A DNA stretch of 9,075 nucleotides from Chitinophagaceae bacterium (GTDB lineage Bacteria > Bacteroidota > Bacteroidia > Chitinophagales > Chitinophagaceae), in NCBI GenBank assembly GCA_025455205.1, contig JALOMZ010000041.1, positions 1 through 9,075 of the forward strand, read 5' to 3'. The notes below the pieces were generated by a model. The model was not told the DNA's origin. It made no database searches and worked only from the letters and a program-made list of their open reading frames with translations. The stretch's first letter is position 1; every line of letters starts with the position of its first letter. The position numbers and the translations under genes were made by a program. Below are positions 1 to 6,425 of the stretch, piece after piece.

Positions 1-214
1 CACGGATATTTGAAGGCTGAGATAGCTTTTGGGATTACACAACCAAGCAGACTGGGCTGTGCAGAAACACCACCACAGCCAGGATTACATAATATGGTCT
101 ACGTCGTTGACCGCACCAACCTCCCTGCTGAAATACTTCATCCGGTTTCCAGCCAAACACAAACCTTTCTGTTCCCGCAGCCATTACTATCCCAAACAAT
201 TACTTTTGGCACCG
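1..214. other. leading region without a supportable gene
   Basis: I see no convincing gene, RNA or complete promoter here. The open frames crossing it have low-complexity, Pro/His-rich translations unlike any protein family. A match to the Bacteroidota -7 element (TAnnTTTG) occurs at 201-208, but it is only six bases before the proposed GTG start at 215 and lacks a properly spaced -33 TTTG. The promoter of the downstream two-gene unit may lie here or beyond the window. Confidence 0.5.
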
Positions 215-565
215 GTGAAACGATTGACAGGCTGCATATTATCCCTTTACCTTCTGCTCTCTGCAGTGCTGCCCTGCACTATCATAGATGATTGCGAAGT
301 GGTAACACATACGGAACAAACAGCCGGGAAAAGCACGGAAGACGACTGCCGCAATTGCTCCCCCCTTTCCACCTGTTCCCAGGCACCCGGATTCACTGCT
401 GATTACATCTCCATCGGGTTGCATCCGCTGATGCTGCCATTCACCCCCGTTTACACCGATCATTGCGCCTTCTTCAAATCCGAATATTACCCCCGCTTTT
501 TGCAGCCACCACGAATGGCCTCATCATTCAGCAGCCACCGGAATTTATTCAACATCCATTCGTGA
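215..565 (+). CDS. DUF6660-like small Cys-rich exported protein
   Basis: This encodes a 116-residue protein of unknown biochemical role. A basic N-terminus (KR) is followed by a hydrophobic stretch at about residues 8-20 ending in a Pro-Cys at 20-21, which reads as a signal peptide or membrane anchor; it is not a standard lipobox. The mature part has cysteines at 21, 27, 45, 48, 54 and 84 (including C45-x2-C48-x5-C54) and His at 32, 70 and 83. A conserved-looking FKSxYYPxxLQPP block lies at about 87-99. The arrangement (short leader, Cys cluster, PP-containing tail) resembles the Bacteroidota DUF6660 family as I remember it, whose members often sit directly before TonB receptors near metal-efflux genes. 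GTG at 215 is chosen because it starts the leader cleanly with V-K-R; longer versions add an implausible His-rich extension, and no ATG is available before the mature part. The stop is six bases before the receptor start, so the two are probably co-transcribed. Metal binding by the Cys/His residues is inference. Confidence 0.68.
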   Translation: MKRLTGCILSLYLLLSAVLPCTIIDDCEVVTHTEQTAGKSTEDDCRNCSPLSTCSQAPGFTADYISIGLHPLMLPFTPVYTDHCAFFKSEYYPRFLQPPRMASSFSSHRNLFNIHS

Positions 566-571
566 AGATCA

Positions 572-2740
572 ATGAAGAAAATCTCTTTTCTGCTGGTGGC
601 GGTGCTTTGTGCATTCGCCGCCAACGCGCAACACATACTGACCTTGTACGTTAAGAAGGCCGAAGACAAGCAGCCGCTGCCGGGCGCCACGGTCACTATT
701 GCCTCCCCCGCCAGAAGCAGCGCCTCAGACAGCCTGGGCATGGTCCGCTTTGAAAACCTTGCCGCCGGCTCCTATGCCATCACCATTTCCCATGTGGGCC
801 TGGTGGAACAGAATATAACCATCTCTGTTCCTCTTAAAGGCGACACCCCTGCCGAAGTATTCCTGGAAGAAGAGGAAGATCACGAGGAGGAAGAGGGCGA
901 GGATGTGGTAATTACAGCCACCCGCATCAGCCGGACCATTGCCAATACTCCCACCAGAACAGAAGTGATCTCAGGGGAGGAACTAACCGAGAAAGGCAAT
1001 ATGAAACCCGGCGATATCCGCATGTTGCTGAACGAAAGCACGGGTATTCAAACCCAGCAAACTTCCGCCACCTCCTACAATGCCGGCATCCGCATACAAG
1101 GCCTCGAAGGCCGGTACACACAAATCCTGCGGGATGGCTATCCCCTGTATTCAGGCTATGCCGGCAGCCTCTCGCTCCTGCAGATAGCGCCACTTGACCT
1201 GCAGCAGGTGGAAGTGATCAAAGGCGCAGCCTCCACGCTGTATGGCGGCGGCGCCATCGGAGGGCTGGTGAATCTTGTTTCAAAAACGCCAGCCAGCCGC
1301 CGGGAACTCAGTTTCCTGGCCAATGGCACTTCAGCCGGCGGACTGGACCTCAGCGGATTTTACAGCCAGCGGTATGGCAAGGCAGGGATCACCCTGTTCG
1401 CCTCGCGCAACAGCAGCCTGCCGTATGATCCCGCCGATATCGGACTCACGGCCATTCCGAAATTCTCCCGCTACACCATCAATCCGAGACTGTTTCTCTA
1501 TGGCCGGAATACAACCGCCGACTTTGGTATTTCTTACATCACCGAAGACCGCACCGGTGGCAGCATGGATTATATCAAAAATGAAGGTGGCGGATTCTAT
1601 GAAATAAACAATACCGACCGTGTATCCCTGCAAATGGGCATTGTGCACCACACCGGCGAACATTCCACCCTGCAGCTGAAAAGCACCTATAGCCGCTTCG
1701 ACAGGCTGCTTGAAATACCCACATACGTATTTGATGCCCTGCAACAATCCTCCTTCTCGGAACTTACATGGAATAGGAATGGAGAAAGGTCCGACTGGAT
1801 CATTGGAGCCAACCTGATCACAGAGGATTTCCGCGAGCGGGAACAAACCACCGAACCAAAGCGGGATTACTACTATAACACGCTCGGCGTTTTCGTACAG
1901 AATGCCTGGACCATCTCTGAGAGGGTGGTACTGGAAACCGGCTTGCGGGGCGATTATGTCAATGCGTATGGATTTGAACTCCTGCCCAGGGTATCAGCGA
2001 TGTTCAGAATATCACCGGCACTCACCACCCGTATCGGCGGCGGATACGGCTATAAATCGCCCACCATCTTCACGGAAGAAACAGAAAGGATGCAATTCCA
2101 GAACCTCTTGCCCATTGACATCTACAACACACGCAATGAGCGTTCCAGGGGCGGCAACTGGGACATCAATTACAAGACAAGAATTGGAGAAGTGGGGCTC
2201 AGCATCAACAACCTGTTCTTCTATACCCGCCTGAACAACCCGCTGGTGCTGCTAGGACCCAACGCCGGCAAATACCAGCTGCAGAACTCCTCCGGCTACC
2301 TCGACACCCGGGGCATGGAAACCAACCTGCGCCTTACCTACGGCCACCTCAAATTGTTTGTAGGCTATACCTACACCGATGCCCAAACCCATTACACCAG
2401 CACCAGTGAATGGTTGCCCCTGACAGCAAAGCACCGGCTGAACAATGTGCTGATGTATGAAATAGAAGACAAACTGAAACTCGGGCTCGAAGCTTATTAC
2501 TTCAGCCAGCAAAAGCTCAACGACGGTACCTATGGCAAGCCCTACTGGATCACAGGCTTTATGGCCGAGAAGCTCTGGGAATCCTTTTCCCTTTTCGTGA
2601 ACTTTGAGAACTTCACTGACACCCGGCAATCGAAGTTTGACACCATCTATACTGGTACCATTGACAATCCGGTATTCAGGGATATTTACGCCCCTGTGGA
2701 TGGTTTTGTGGTGAATGGTGGTATCAAGCTGCGGCTGTAA
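572..2740 (+). CDS. TonB-dependent outer-membrane receptor, probable metal-type
   Basis: This is a 722-residue outer-membrane receptor that would import a ligand using TonB energy. Residues 1-20 are a signal peptide ending ANA-Q. Residues about 22-98 are a carboxypeptidase-regulatory-like beta-sandwich (PLPGATV at 35-41, later GSYAITISHVG). A strongly acidic linker with one His spans about 99-111. The likely TonB box, DVVITATR, is at 111-118, followed by the plug domain to about 240 (IRIQGLEGRYTQILRDG, QVEVIKGAASTLYGGGAIGG). The rest is the 22-strand barrel, ending in VNGGIKLRL with Leu rather than the common terminal Phe. The length is normal for a small receptor and well below SusC-type proteins (about 1000 residues), and no SusD follows. 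The Glu/His linker and the DUF6660-like gene six bases upstream match receptors found in metal-resistance or metal-uptake neighbourhoods. The ligand (Cu, Zn, Co, or a chelate) cannot be read from sequence. A glycan role alongside the CAZymes is possible but less likely. Confidence 0.9.
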   Translation: MKKISFLLVAVLCAFAANAQHILTLYVKKAEDKQPLPGATVTIASPARSSASDSLGMVRFENLAAGSYAITISHVGLVEQNITISVPLKGDTPAEVFLEEEEDHEEEEGEDVVITATRISRTIANTPTRTEVISGEELTEKGNMKPGDIRMLLNESTGIQTQQTSATSYNAGIRIQGLEGRYTQILRDGYPLYSGYAGSLSLLQIAPLDLQQVEVIKGAASTLYGGGAIGGLVNLVSKTPASRRELSFLANGTSAGGLDLSGFYSQRYGKAGITLFASRNSSLPYDPADIGLTAIPKFSRYTINPRLFLYGRNTTADFGISYITEDRTGGSMDYIKNEGGGFYEINNTDRVSLQMGIVHHTGEHSTLQLKSTYSRFDRLLEIPTYVFDALQQSSFSELTWNRNGERSDWIIGANLITEDFREREQTTEPKRDYYYNTLGVFVQNAWTISERVVLETGLRGDYVNAYGFELLPRVSAMFRISPALTTRIGGGYGYKSPTIFTEETERMQFQNLLPIDIYNTRNERSRGGNWDINYKTRIGEVGLSINNLFFYTRLNNPLVLLGPNAGKYQLQNSSGYLDTRGMETNLRLTYGHLKLFVGYTYTDAQTHYTSTSEWLPLTAKHRLNNVLMYEIEDKLKLGLEAYYFSQQKLNDGTYGKPYWITGFMAEKLWESFSLFVNFENFTDTRQSKFDTIYTGTIDNPVFRDIYAPVDGFVVNGGIKLRL

Positions 2741-2883
2741 CTGGGGGAGCACCCTTCCTTTTCACTCCGAAATTTCCGCACTCCACACCTGCACCATCAT
2801 GGGCCTCAGAAGGCATTGTAAGGCTACGTTCAGCAGGTATTGAAAAGCAGATGCTCCATAACCGTATTTAAACCAGGTGCATC

Positions 2884-3012
2884 ATGAAACAAATGCCCAT
2901 TGCGCTTGTAGCCATTATGGCCATGGTGCCGGCACCATCGCCTGCCGTGAACTGGACAAAAAAGAACCTGCCAGGGACAGCCATTCAAAAAATACTTTAT
3001 AGCGGATTATAG
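2884..3012 (+). CDS. possible 42-residue small protein or gene remnant
   Basis: ATG at 2884 opens a 42-codon frame ending TAG at 3010-3012. Residues 1-22 look like a leader: a Lys near the start, a hydrophobic run (IALVAIMAMV) and then small residues and prolines (PAPSPA). A basic segment with W-T-K-K and a short tail follow. I do not recognise the product. It could be a short exported peptide, the decayed 5' end of an exported-protein gene, or a chance frame. A 16-bp palindrome lies inside it, which argues that the DNA may serve another purpose. Confidence 0.18.
   Translation: MKQMPIALVAIMAMVPAPSPAVNWTKKNLPGTAIQKILYSGL
2923..2938. repeat. perfect 16-bp palindrome, possible operator
   Basis: ATGGTGCC is followed directly by its reverse complement GGCACCAT, giving perfect two-fold symmetry with no spacer. 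It lies about 160 bases before the esterase start. This geometry suits a dimeric DNA-binding protein, but there is no second copy nearby and no regulator gene in the window. By chance alone, a perfect 16-bp palindrome is expected roughly once per 65 kb, so it is only mildly notable. Confidence 0.3.
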
Positions 3013-3013
3013 A

Positions 3014-3029
3014 CCTGGGCGCACCCAGG
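3014..3029 (+). repeat. short perfect hairpin upstream of the esterase
   Basis: CCTGGG and CCCAGG form a 6-bp GC-rich stem around the four-base loop CGCA. It begins two bases after the stop of the doubtful small ORF and ends 67 bases before the esterase start. No run of T follows it, so it is not a classical intrinsic terminator. It could be a leader-RNA hairpin or a weak transcript-end element. Confidence 0.3.
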
Positions 3030-3096
3030 CATGCCTGTGCCACCAATAACCCCTGATTCCCATTCGATCCCATTTCATCAGAATATCTACGCGAAC

Positions 3097-4359
3097 ATGA
3101 CATTGAAAACCATAGTTGCCATCCTCATCCTGCACCTGTTACCGCTATGGGTATCTGCCCAACAAAATGGAACACCTGCCGATTTTGCCATCCGCAACGG
3201 ACTGCCCAATTTCTTTACCAAAGCCATGAAAGGGGATGCAGTGAAGGTTGCCTACCTCGGAGGCAGCATTACCGCACAGGAAGGCTGGCGGGTATATTCC
3301 CTGCAATGGCTGCAGGAAACATTTCCGCAGGCAAGCTTCTCACAGGTGCATGCAGCCATCGGCGGCACCGGCTCTGATTTTGGGGTGTTCAGGCTGCAGG
3401 AGCATGTGCTGCAATACAAGCCCGACCTGGTGTTTGTGGAATTCGCCGTGAATGACGGCAATACCCCGTCCGACAGGATCATCCGGTCTATGGAAGGCAT
3501 TGTTCGGCAAATATTCAAGGCAAACCCTTACACGGATGTATGCTTTGTGTATACCATCAAAGCGGATTATCTGGAAACCGAGCAGAAAGGACAACTCCCC
3601 AACTCGGCCATCAACATGGAAAAGGTGGCCAGTTATTACGGCATTCCTACGATCAATTTTGGTTCTACCGTGGCCAACATGGTGAGCACCAACCAACTGA
3701 TCATGTCGGGCGGACAGCAGGAAGTCAATGGCATCCGGGTTTTCAGTCCCGATGGCGTGCACCCCTACCCCGCCACAGGTCACAAGATCTACCATTCCGT
3801 GTTGGTGCATGCCTTTCAAGCCATGAAGCCTGCATCGGCGCCGACCCTGCAACAACACAAACTGCCCAAACCATTGGCGCCCGATTATTATGCACAGACA
3901 CAGATGGTCGACATCAGCCAGGTGCAGCGCAGTGCCAACTGGGAATTGCTCAACCTGAAAGAAAAATCACCCTTTTCAGGATTTGGTAACTACCTCCGGT
4001 ATTTGGGCAAAGCAAGCCAGAGTGGCGAAACCATCACCCTGCGATTCAAAGGGCGCGCCTTCGGGGCTTATGATGTGATGGGTCCGGATGCCGGCCGGGT
4101 GATAGTGGAAATTGATGGCCAGGTAACTGACACCCTCTATCGGTTTGATGCCTACTGCACCTACAGACGCATGAACTATTTCGTGATAGACGGCCTGAAG
4201 AACAGGAAACACACCGTGGTATTCAAAACCCTGTGCGAACCCTTTGACAAAGCAGCCATTTTGGCCAAAAGAAATCAGACCATCAAAACGCCGGAAGATT
4301 ACCAGCCCAACAACTGGTATGTGGGCAAACTATTGATAGATGGTAAACTACTCCAATGA
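3097..4359 (+). CDS. secreted SGNH/GDSL hydrolase, probable carbohydrate O-acyl esterase
   Basis: This 420-residue exported protein has a signal peptide at 1-21 ending VSA-Q. The SGNH hydrolase blocks are all visible. Block I is LGGSIT with nucleophile Ser57 (GGSIT in place of GDSL). Block II is a Gly in GGTGSD at 89-94. Block III is AVND with Asn119. Block V is DGVH with Asp219 and His222, completing the Ser-Asp-His triad. A separate beta-rich domain follows at about 270-420 (ETITLRFKG, GRVIVEIDG, HTVVFKTL), which looks like a carbohydrate-binding or accessory beta-sandwich. Family knowledge suggests removal of acetyl or other acyl groups from polysaccharides. The neighbouring GH97 and GH95 genes support a glycan substrate, but none can be named. 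ATG 3097 is preferred over an in-frame ATG at 3031 because it starts the signal peptide directly; the earlier start would add 22 polar residues before it. Its stop overlaps a possible upstream start of GH97 as ATGA, so the two genes are probably one transcript. Confidence 0.85.
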   Translation: MTLKTIVAILILHLLPLWVSAQQNGTPADFAIRNGLPNFFTKAMKGDAVKVAYLGGSITAQEGWRVYSLQWLQETFPQASFSQVHAAIGGTGSDFGVFRLQEHVLQYKPDLVFVEFAVNDGNTPSDRIIRSMEGIVRQIFKANPYTDVCFVYTIKADYLETEQKGQLPNSAINMEKVASYYGIPTINFGSTVANMVSTNQLIMSGGQQEVNGIRVFSPDGVHPYPATGHKIYHSVLVHAFQAMKPASAPTLQQHKLPKPLAPDYYAQTQMVDISQVQRSANWELLNLKEKSPFSGFGNYLRYLGKASQSGETITLRFKGRAFGAYDVMGPDAGRVIVEIDGQVTDTLYRFDAYCTYRRMNYFVIDGLKNRKHTVVFKTLCEPFDKAAILAKRNQTIKTPEDYQPNNWYVGKLLIDGKLLQ

Positions 4360-4394
4360 CCACCCTCCATCCCAACAGAAAAAACAAATCCAAT
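4356..4394 (+). promoter_or_regulatory. ATGA overlap and alternative GH97 start
   Basis: The last codons of the esterase end in ATGA, where an in-frame ATG (4356) for GH97 overlaps the esterase stop (4357-4359). This is the classical layout for translational coupling. The 13 codons before ATG 4395 encode a polar, basic stretch (TTLHPNRKNKSN) that would lengthen the signal peptide n-region. I favour 4395 as the start, with the 35-base spacer as a ribosome-entry region lacking a strong Shine-Dalgarno sequence. The 4356 start remains possible. Confidence 0.4.
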
Positions 4395-6278
4395 ATGAAA
4401 AATAGTTTGGTTGCGCTTATTTGCTGGCTGCTGTATGCGCAGATGGCCGGGGCACAAACTTCGTATAGCCTGCAGTCGCCCGATGGCAGGCTTCAGTTCG
4501 CCTTCAATCTGTCGGCGCAAGGGAGCATGGATTATAGCATCAGCTACCTCCAACAACCCATTGTACTTACCTCTGCTTTGGGTGTTAACGGCTGGGATAA
4601 AGGCCTTGCACTCTCCGCCACCAGCCGCACCCAATTCGATACCATCTGGACTCCCGTATATGGAGAACGCCGCACGGTGAGGGATCATTACAACGCCATG
4701 GCCATCACCATGACCCTGAATAAAAATGAAAGAAGAAAACTGCAACTGCAGGTGAGGGCTTACAACGAAGGCATAGCCCTGCGCTATCTGTTCCTGGAGC
4801 ATCCGGAAGGGGGCAATGATATCACCATTGAAAAAGAATACACGGCATTCACCATGCCGGCCGGCACCAAAGCCTGGTTTACCGACCATGCACAAGGTGC
4901 CTATCAATTGATGCCTTTGGCCAAATGGCCCGGAGCGTCGGAACGCCCGCTCACCATGCAGCTGCCAGGCGGACAATATGTTTCCATTGGCGAAGCTGCC
5001 ATGGTAGATTACAGCCGAACCAAATTGGTGCTCGACACGCTACAGGCCAACACCATCCGCTGCAGCATGTACGACCGGGTGGAACTCACCACTCCCTTTG
5101 CCACGCCCTGGCGGGTGATCATGGCGGCAGAGAAGCCAACTGAGCTGCTTGCCAATAACGACATCTATCTAAACCTGAATGAGCCCGGCAAAATTGAAAA
5201 CACCCATTGGATCAAGCCGGGTAAAGTGATGCGGGAAATCACCTTATCTACAAAGGGTGCAAAGGGGCTCATCGACTTTGCCGTGAAGCGCCATTTGCAG
5301 TACATCCATTTTGATGCAGGATGGTATGGCTATGAATACATCAAAGCATCCGATGCCAGCCGGGTGAATGTAGACCCGCGCCGCAACCCCAAAAACGATT
5401 TGGATCTGCCCGAAGTGATTCGCTACGCAAAAAGCAAAGGCATTGGTGTATGGCTGTATGTAAACCAGCGGGCCCTGGAACAGCAGCTGGACAAATTGCT
5501 CCCATTGTATCAATCATGGGGCGTGGCAGGCATCAAATTCGGCTTCGTGCATGTAGGCTCACACCGCTGGACCACCTGGCTGCATGAAGCCATCCGGAAA
5601 TGCGCACAGTACCAGTTGATGGTAGATGTGCATGATGAATACAGGCCTACAGGATTTAGCCGCACCTACCCGAACCTGCTCACCCAGGAAGGGGTGCGCG
5701 GCAACGAAGAAATGCCCGATGCCAACAACAATACCGTTCTTCCGTTCACCAGGTTTCTCTGCGGACCGGCTGACTACACCATCTGTTATTATCACCGCCC
5801 TTCCCTGAAAGCAAGGCTGGCGGAAACGCAGAATGCGCGGGTGCTGAAAACAACCTCCGCCCACCAGATGGCCCTGGCAACGGTGTATTACAGCCCGTTA
5901 CAATTCATGTACTGGTACGATAAGCCGGAGGATTCGCAGGACGAACCGGAACTGGAGTATTTTGACAATGTGCCCACCGTGTGGGATGATACCCGGGTGA
6001 TCGATGGCGCCATTGGTGAGTTTGTTACGGTGGCACGCCAATCGGGCAACAATTGGTTCGTTGGCACCATTACAAACAACAATGCAAGGGAAGTGAAAAT
6101 TCCTCTGTCCTTTCTCGATGCCGGCAAAAAGTACATGGCCAATATTTACTATGACGATCCACAGTCGGCTGTAAGAACAAAAGTGTCTATCAAACGCATG
6201 GAGGTTGACAACAAAACCATCCTCAACGCCAGTCTGCTACCCTCCGGCGGGCAGGCCATATGGATACAGGAAAAATGA
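4395..6278 (+). CDS. GH97 family glycoside hydrolase, unusual active site
   Basis: This is a 627-residue exported exo-glycosidase. Residues 1-20 are a signal peptide (ending AGA-Q). An N-terminal beta-sandwich spans about 22-250 (SPDGRLQF, YNEGIALRY), a TIM barrel about 260-530 (FDAGWYG, GIGVWLY, GVAGIKFGF, HDEYRPTG, RTYPNLLTQEGVRGNEE, LPFTRFLCGPADYT), and a GH97-type C-terminal beta-domain ends it (VWDDTRV, GEFVTVAR, NWFVGT). GH97 enzymes cleave alpha-glucosides (SusB, inverting) or alpha-galactosides and beta-L-arabinopyranosides (retaining). By eye against SusB from memory, Glu438 matches its acid Glu532 and Glu432 its calcium ligand Glu526. Asp414 sits where SusB has base Glu508, and Asn357 near its second base Glu439. 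Gly383 stands where retaining members have the nucleophile Asp, so a retaining mechanism is unlikely. Substrate is open. The ATG at 4395 gives a clean signal peptide; an in-frame ATG at 4356 overlaps the esterase stop and would add 13 polar residues. It is about 100 residues shorter than SusB. Confidence 0.9.
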   Translation: MKNSLVALICWLLYAQMAGAQTSYSLQSPDGRLQFAFNLSAQGSMDYSISYLQQPIVLTSALGVNGWDKGLALSATSRTQFDTIWTPVYGERRTVRDHYNAMAITMTLNKNERRKLQLQVRAYNEGIALRYLFLEHPEGGNDITIEKEYTAFTMPAGTKAWFTDHAQGAYQLMPLAKWPGASERPLTMQLPGGQYVSIGEAAMVDYSRTKLVLDTLQANTIRCSMYDRVELTTPFATPWRVIMAAEKPTELLANNDIYLNLNEPGKIENTHWIKPGKVMREITLSTKGAKGLIDFAVKRHLQYIHFDAGWYGYEYIKASDASRVNVDPRRNPKNDLDLPEVIRYAKSKGIGVWLYVNQRALEQQLDKLLPLYQSWGVAGIKFGFVHVGSHRWTTWLHEAIRKCAQYQLMVDVHDEYRPTGFSRTYPNLLTQEGVRGNEEMPDANNNTVLPFTRFLCGPADYTICYYHRPSLKARLAETQNARVLKTTSAHQMALATVYYSPLQFMYWYDKPEDSQDEPELEYFDNVPTVWDDTRVIDGAIGEFVTVARQSGNNWFVGTITNNNAREVKIPLSFLDAGKKYMANIYYDDPQSAVRTKVSIKRMEVDNKTILNASLLPSGGQAIWIQEK

Positions 6279-6425
6279 CTGGCGCTCAGCAGCGGCATGA
6301 AACAAAAGGGCAGACACAAGCATAAATATTTTACATATGCGTTTCATTTTGTCCAATCCTTGCGTTCATACATGAAGAGGCAGATCGGTAATGAACCTTG
6401 CTTATTACCGCTCTTCAATCATGCA
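6279..6425. other. convergent intergenic region
   Basis: These 147 AT-richer bases lie between the ends of the GH97 (+) and GH95 (-) genes. Besides the inverted repeat at 6374-6416, a 7-bp pair, ATGAAAC (6297-6303) and GTTTCAT (6341-6347), brackets a 37-base loop. No ORF or RNA gene is seen. Confidence 0.5.
6374..6416. terminator. candidate bidirectional transcript-end hairpin
   Basis: The outer arms GAAGAG (6374-6379) and CTCTTC (6411-6416) and the inner arms CGGTAAT (6386-6392) and ATTACCG (6404-6410) can pair to give 13 base pairs with an 11-base loop and a 6-base bulge on one side. It sits between two convergent genes, where a shared terminator is expected. Neither side has a clear T-run, so an intrinsic terminator is not proven. 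Confidence 0.35.

Larger units (their letters stand above)
2741..3096. other. intergenic region between receptor and esterase units
   Basis: These 356 bases separate two same-strand units. They hold a doubtful 42-residue ORF (2884-3012), a perfect 16-bp palindrome (2923-2938) and a short perfect hairpin (3014-3029), each listed separately. No U-tract terminator follows the receptor gene; the short GGG/CCC pairing near 2743-2755 is too weak to call. I found no TTTG...TAnnTTTG promoter pair. Confidence 0.5.

Noticed and set aside
22..31. TAGCTTTTG as a possible -7 promoter element
   Set aside because: It has one extra T relative to TAnnTTTG, and the -33 region would fall outside the window.
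29..214. N-terminal extension of the small Cys-rich protein back to an ATG at 29
   Set aside because: The added 62 residues are His/Pro-rich and precede the natural signal peptide, which must be near the N-terminus; GTG 215 fits better.
10..291. Open frames at the left edge that could be a small protein
   Set aside because: The translations lack any domain-like pattern and overlap the better-supported small Cys-rich gene; no leader, motif or plausible start context.
572..2740. Treating the TonB receptor as the SusC-like glycan importer for the CAZymes
   Set aside because: It is too short for SusC, has no SusD partner, and is paired with a Cys-rich DUF6660-like gene and an acidic linker typical of a metal context.
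2743..2760. GGG/CCC pairing followed by TTCCTTTTC as a terminator of the receptor gene
   Set aside because: The stem is only three base pairs and the following tract is interrupted; too weak to call.
3031..3096. Earlier ATG start for the SGNH esterase
   Set aside because: It would put 22 polar residues ahead of a clear signal peptide and begin just after a hairpin; ATG 3097 is far more natural.
4299..4976. 225-residue minus-strand open frame across the esterase/GH97 junction
   Set aside because: It is antisense to two well-supported genes, has no family-like motifs, and spans a gene boundary.
6297..6347. ATGAAAC / GTTTCAT inverted repeat downstream of GH97
   Set aside because: Seven bases with a 37-base loop in AT-rich DNA is near chance; noted only as part of the intergenic description.
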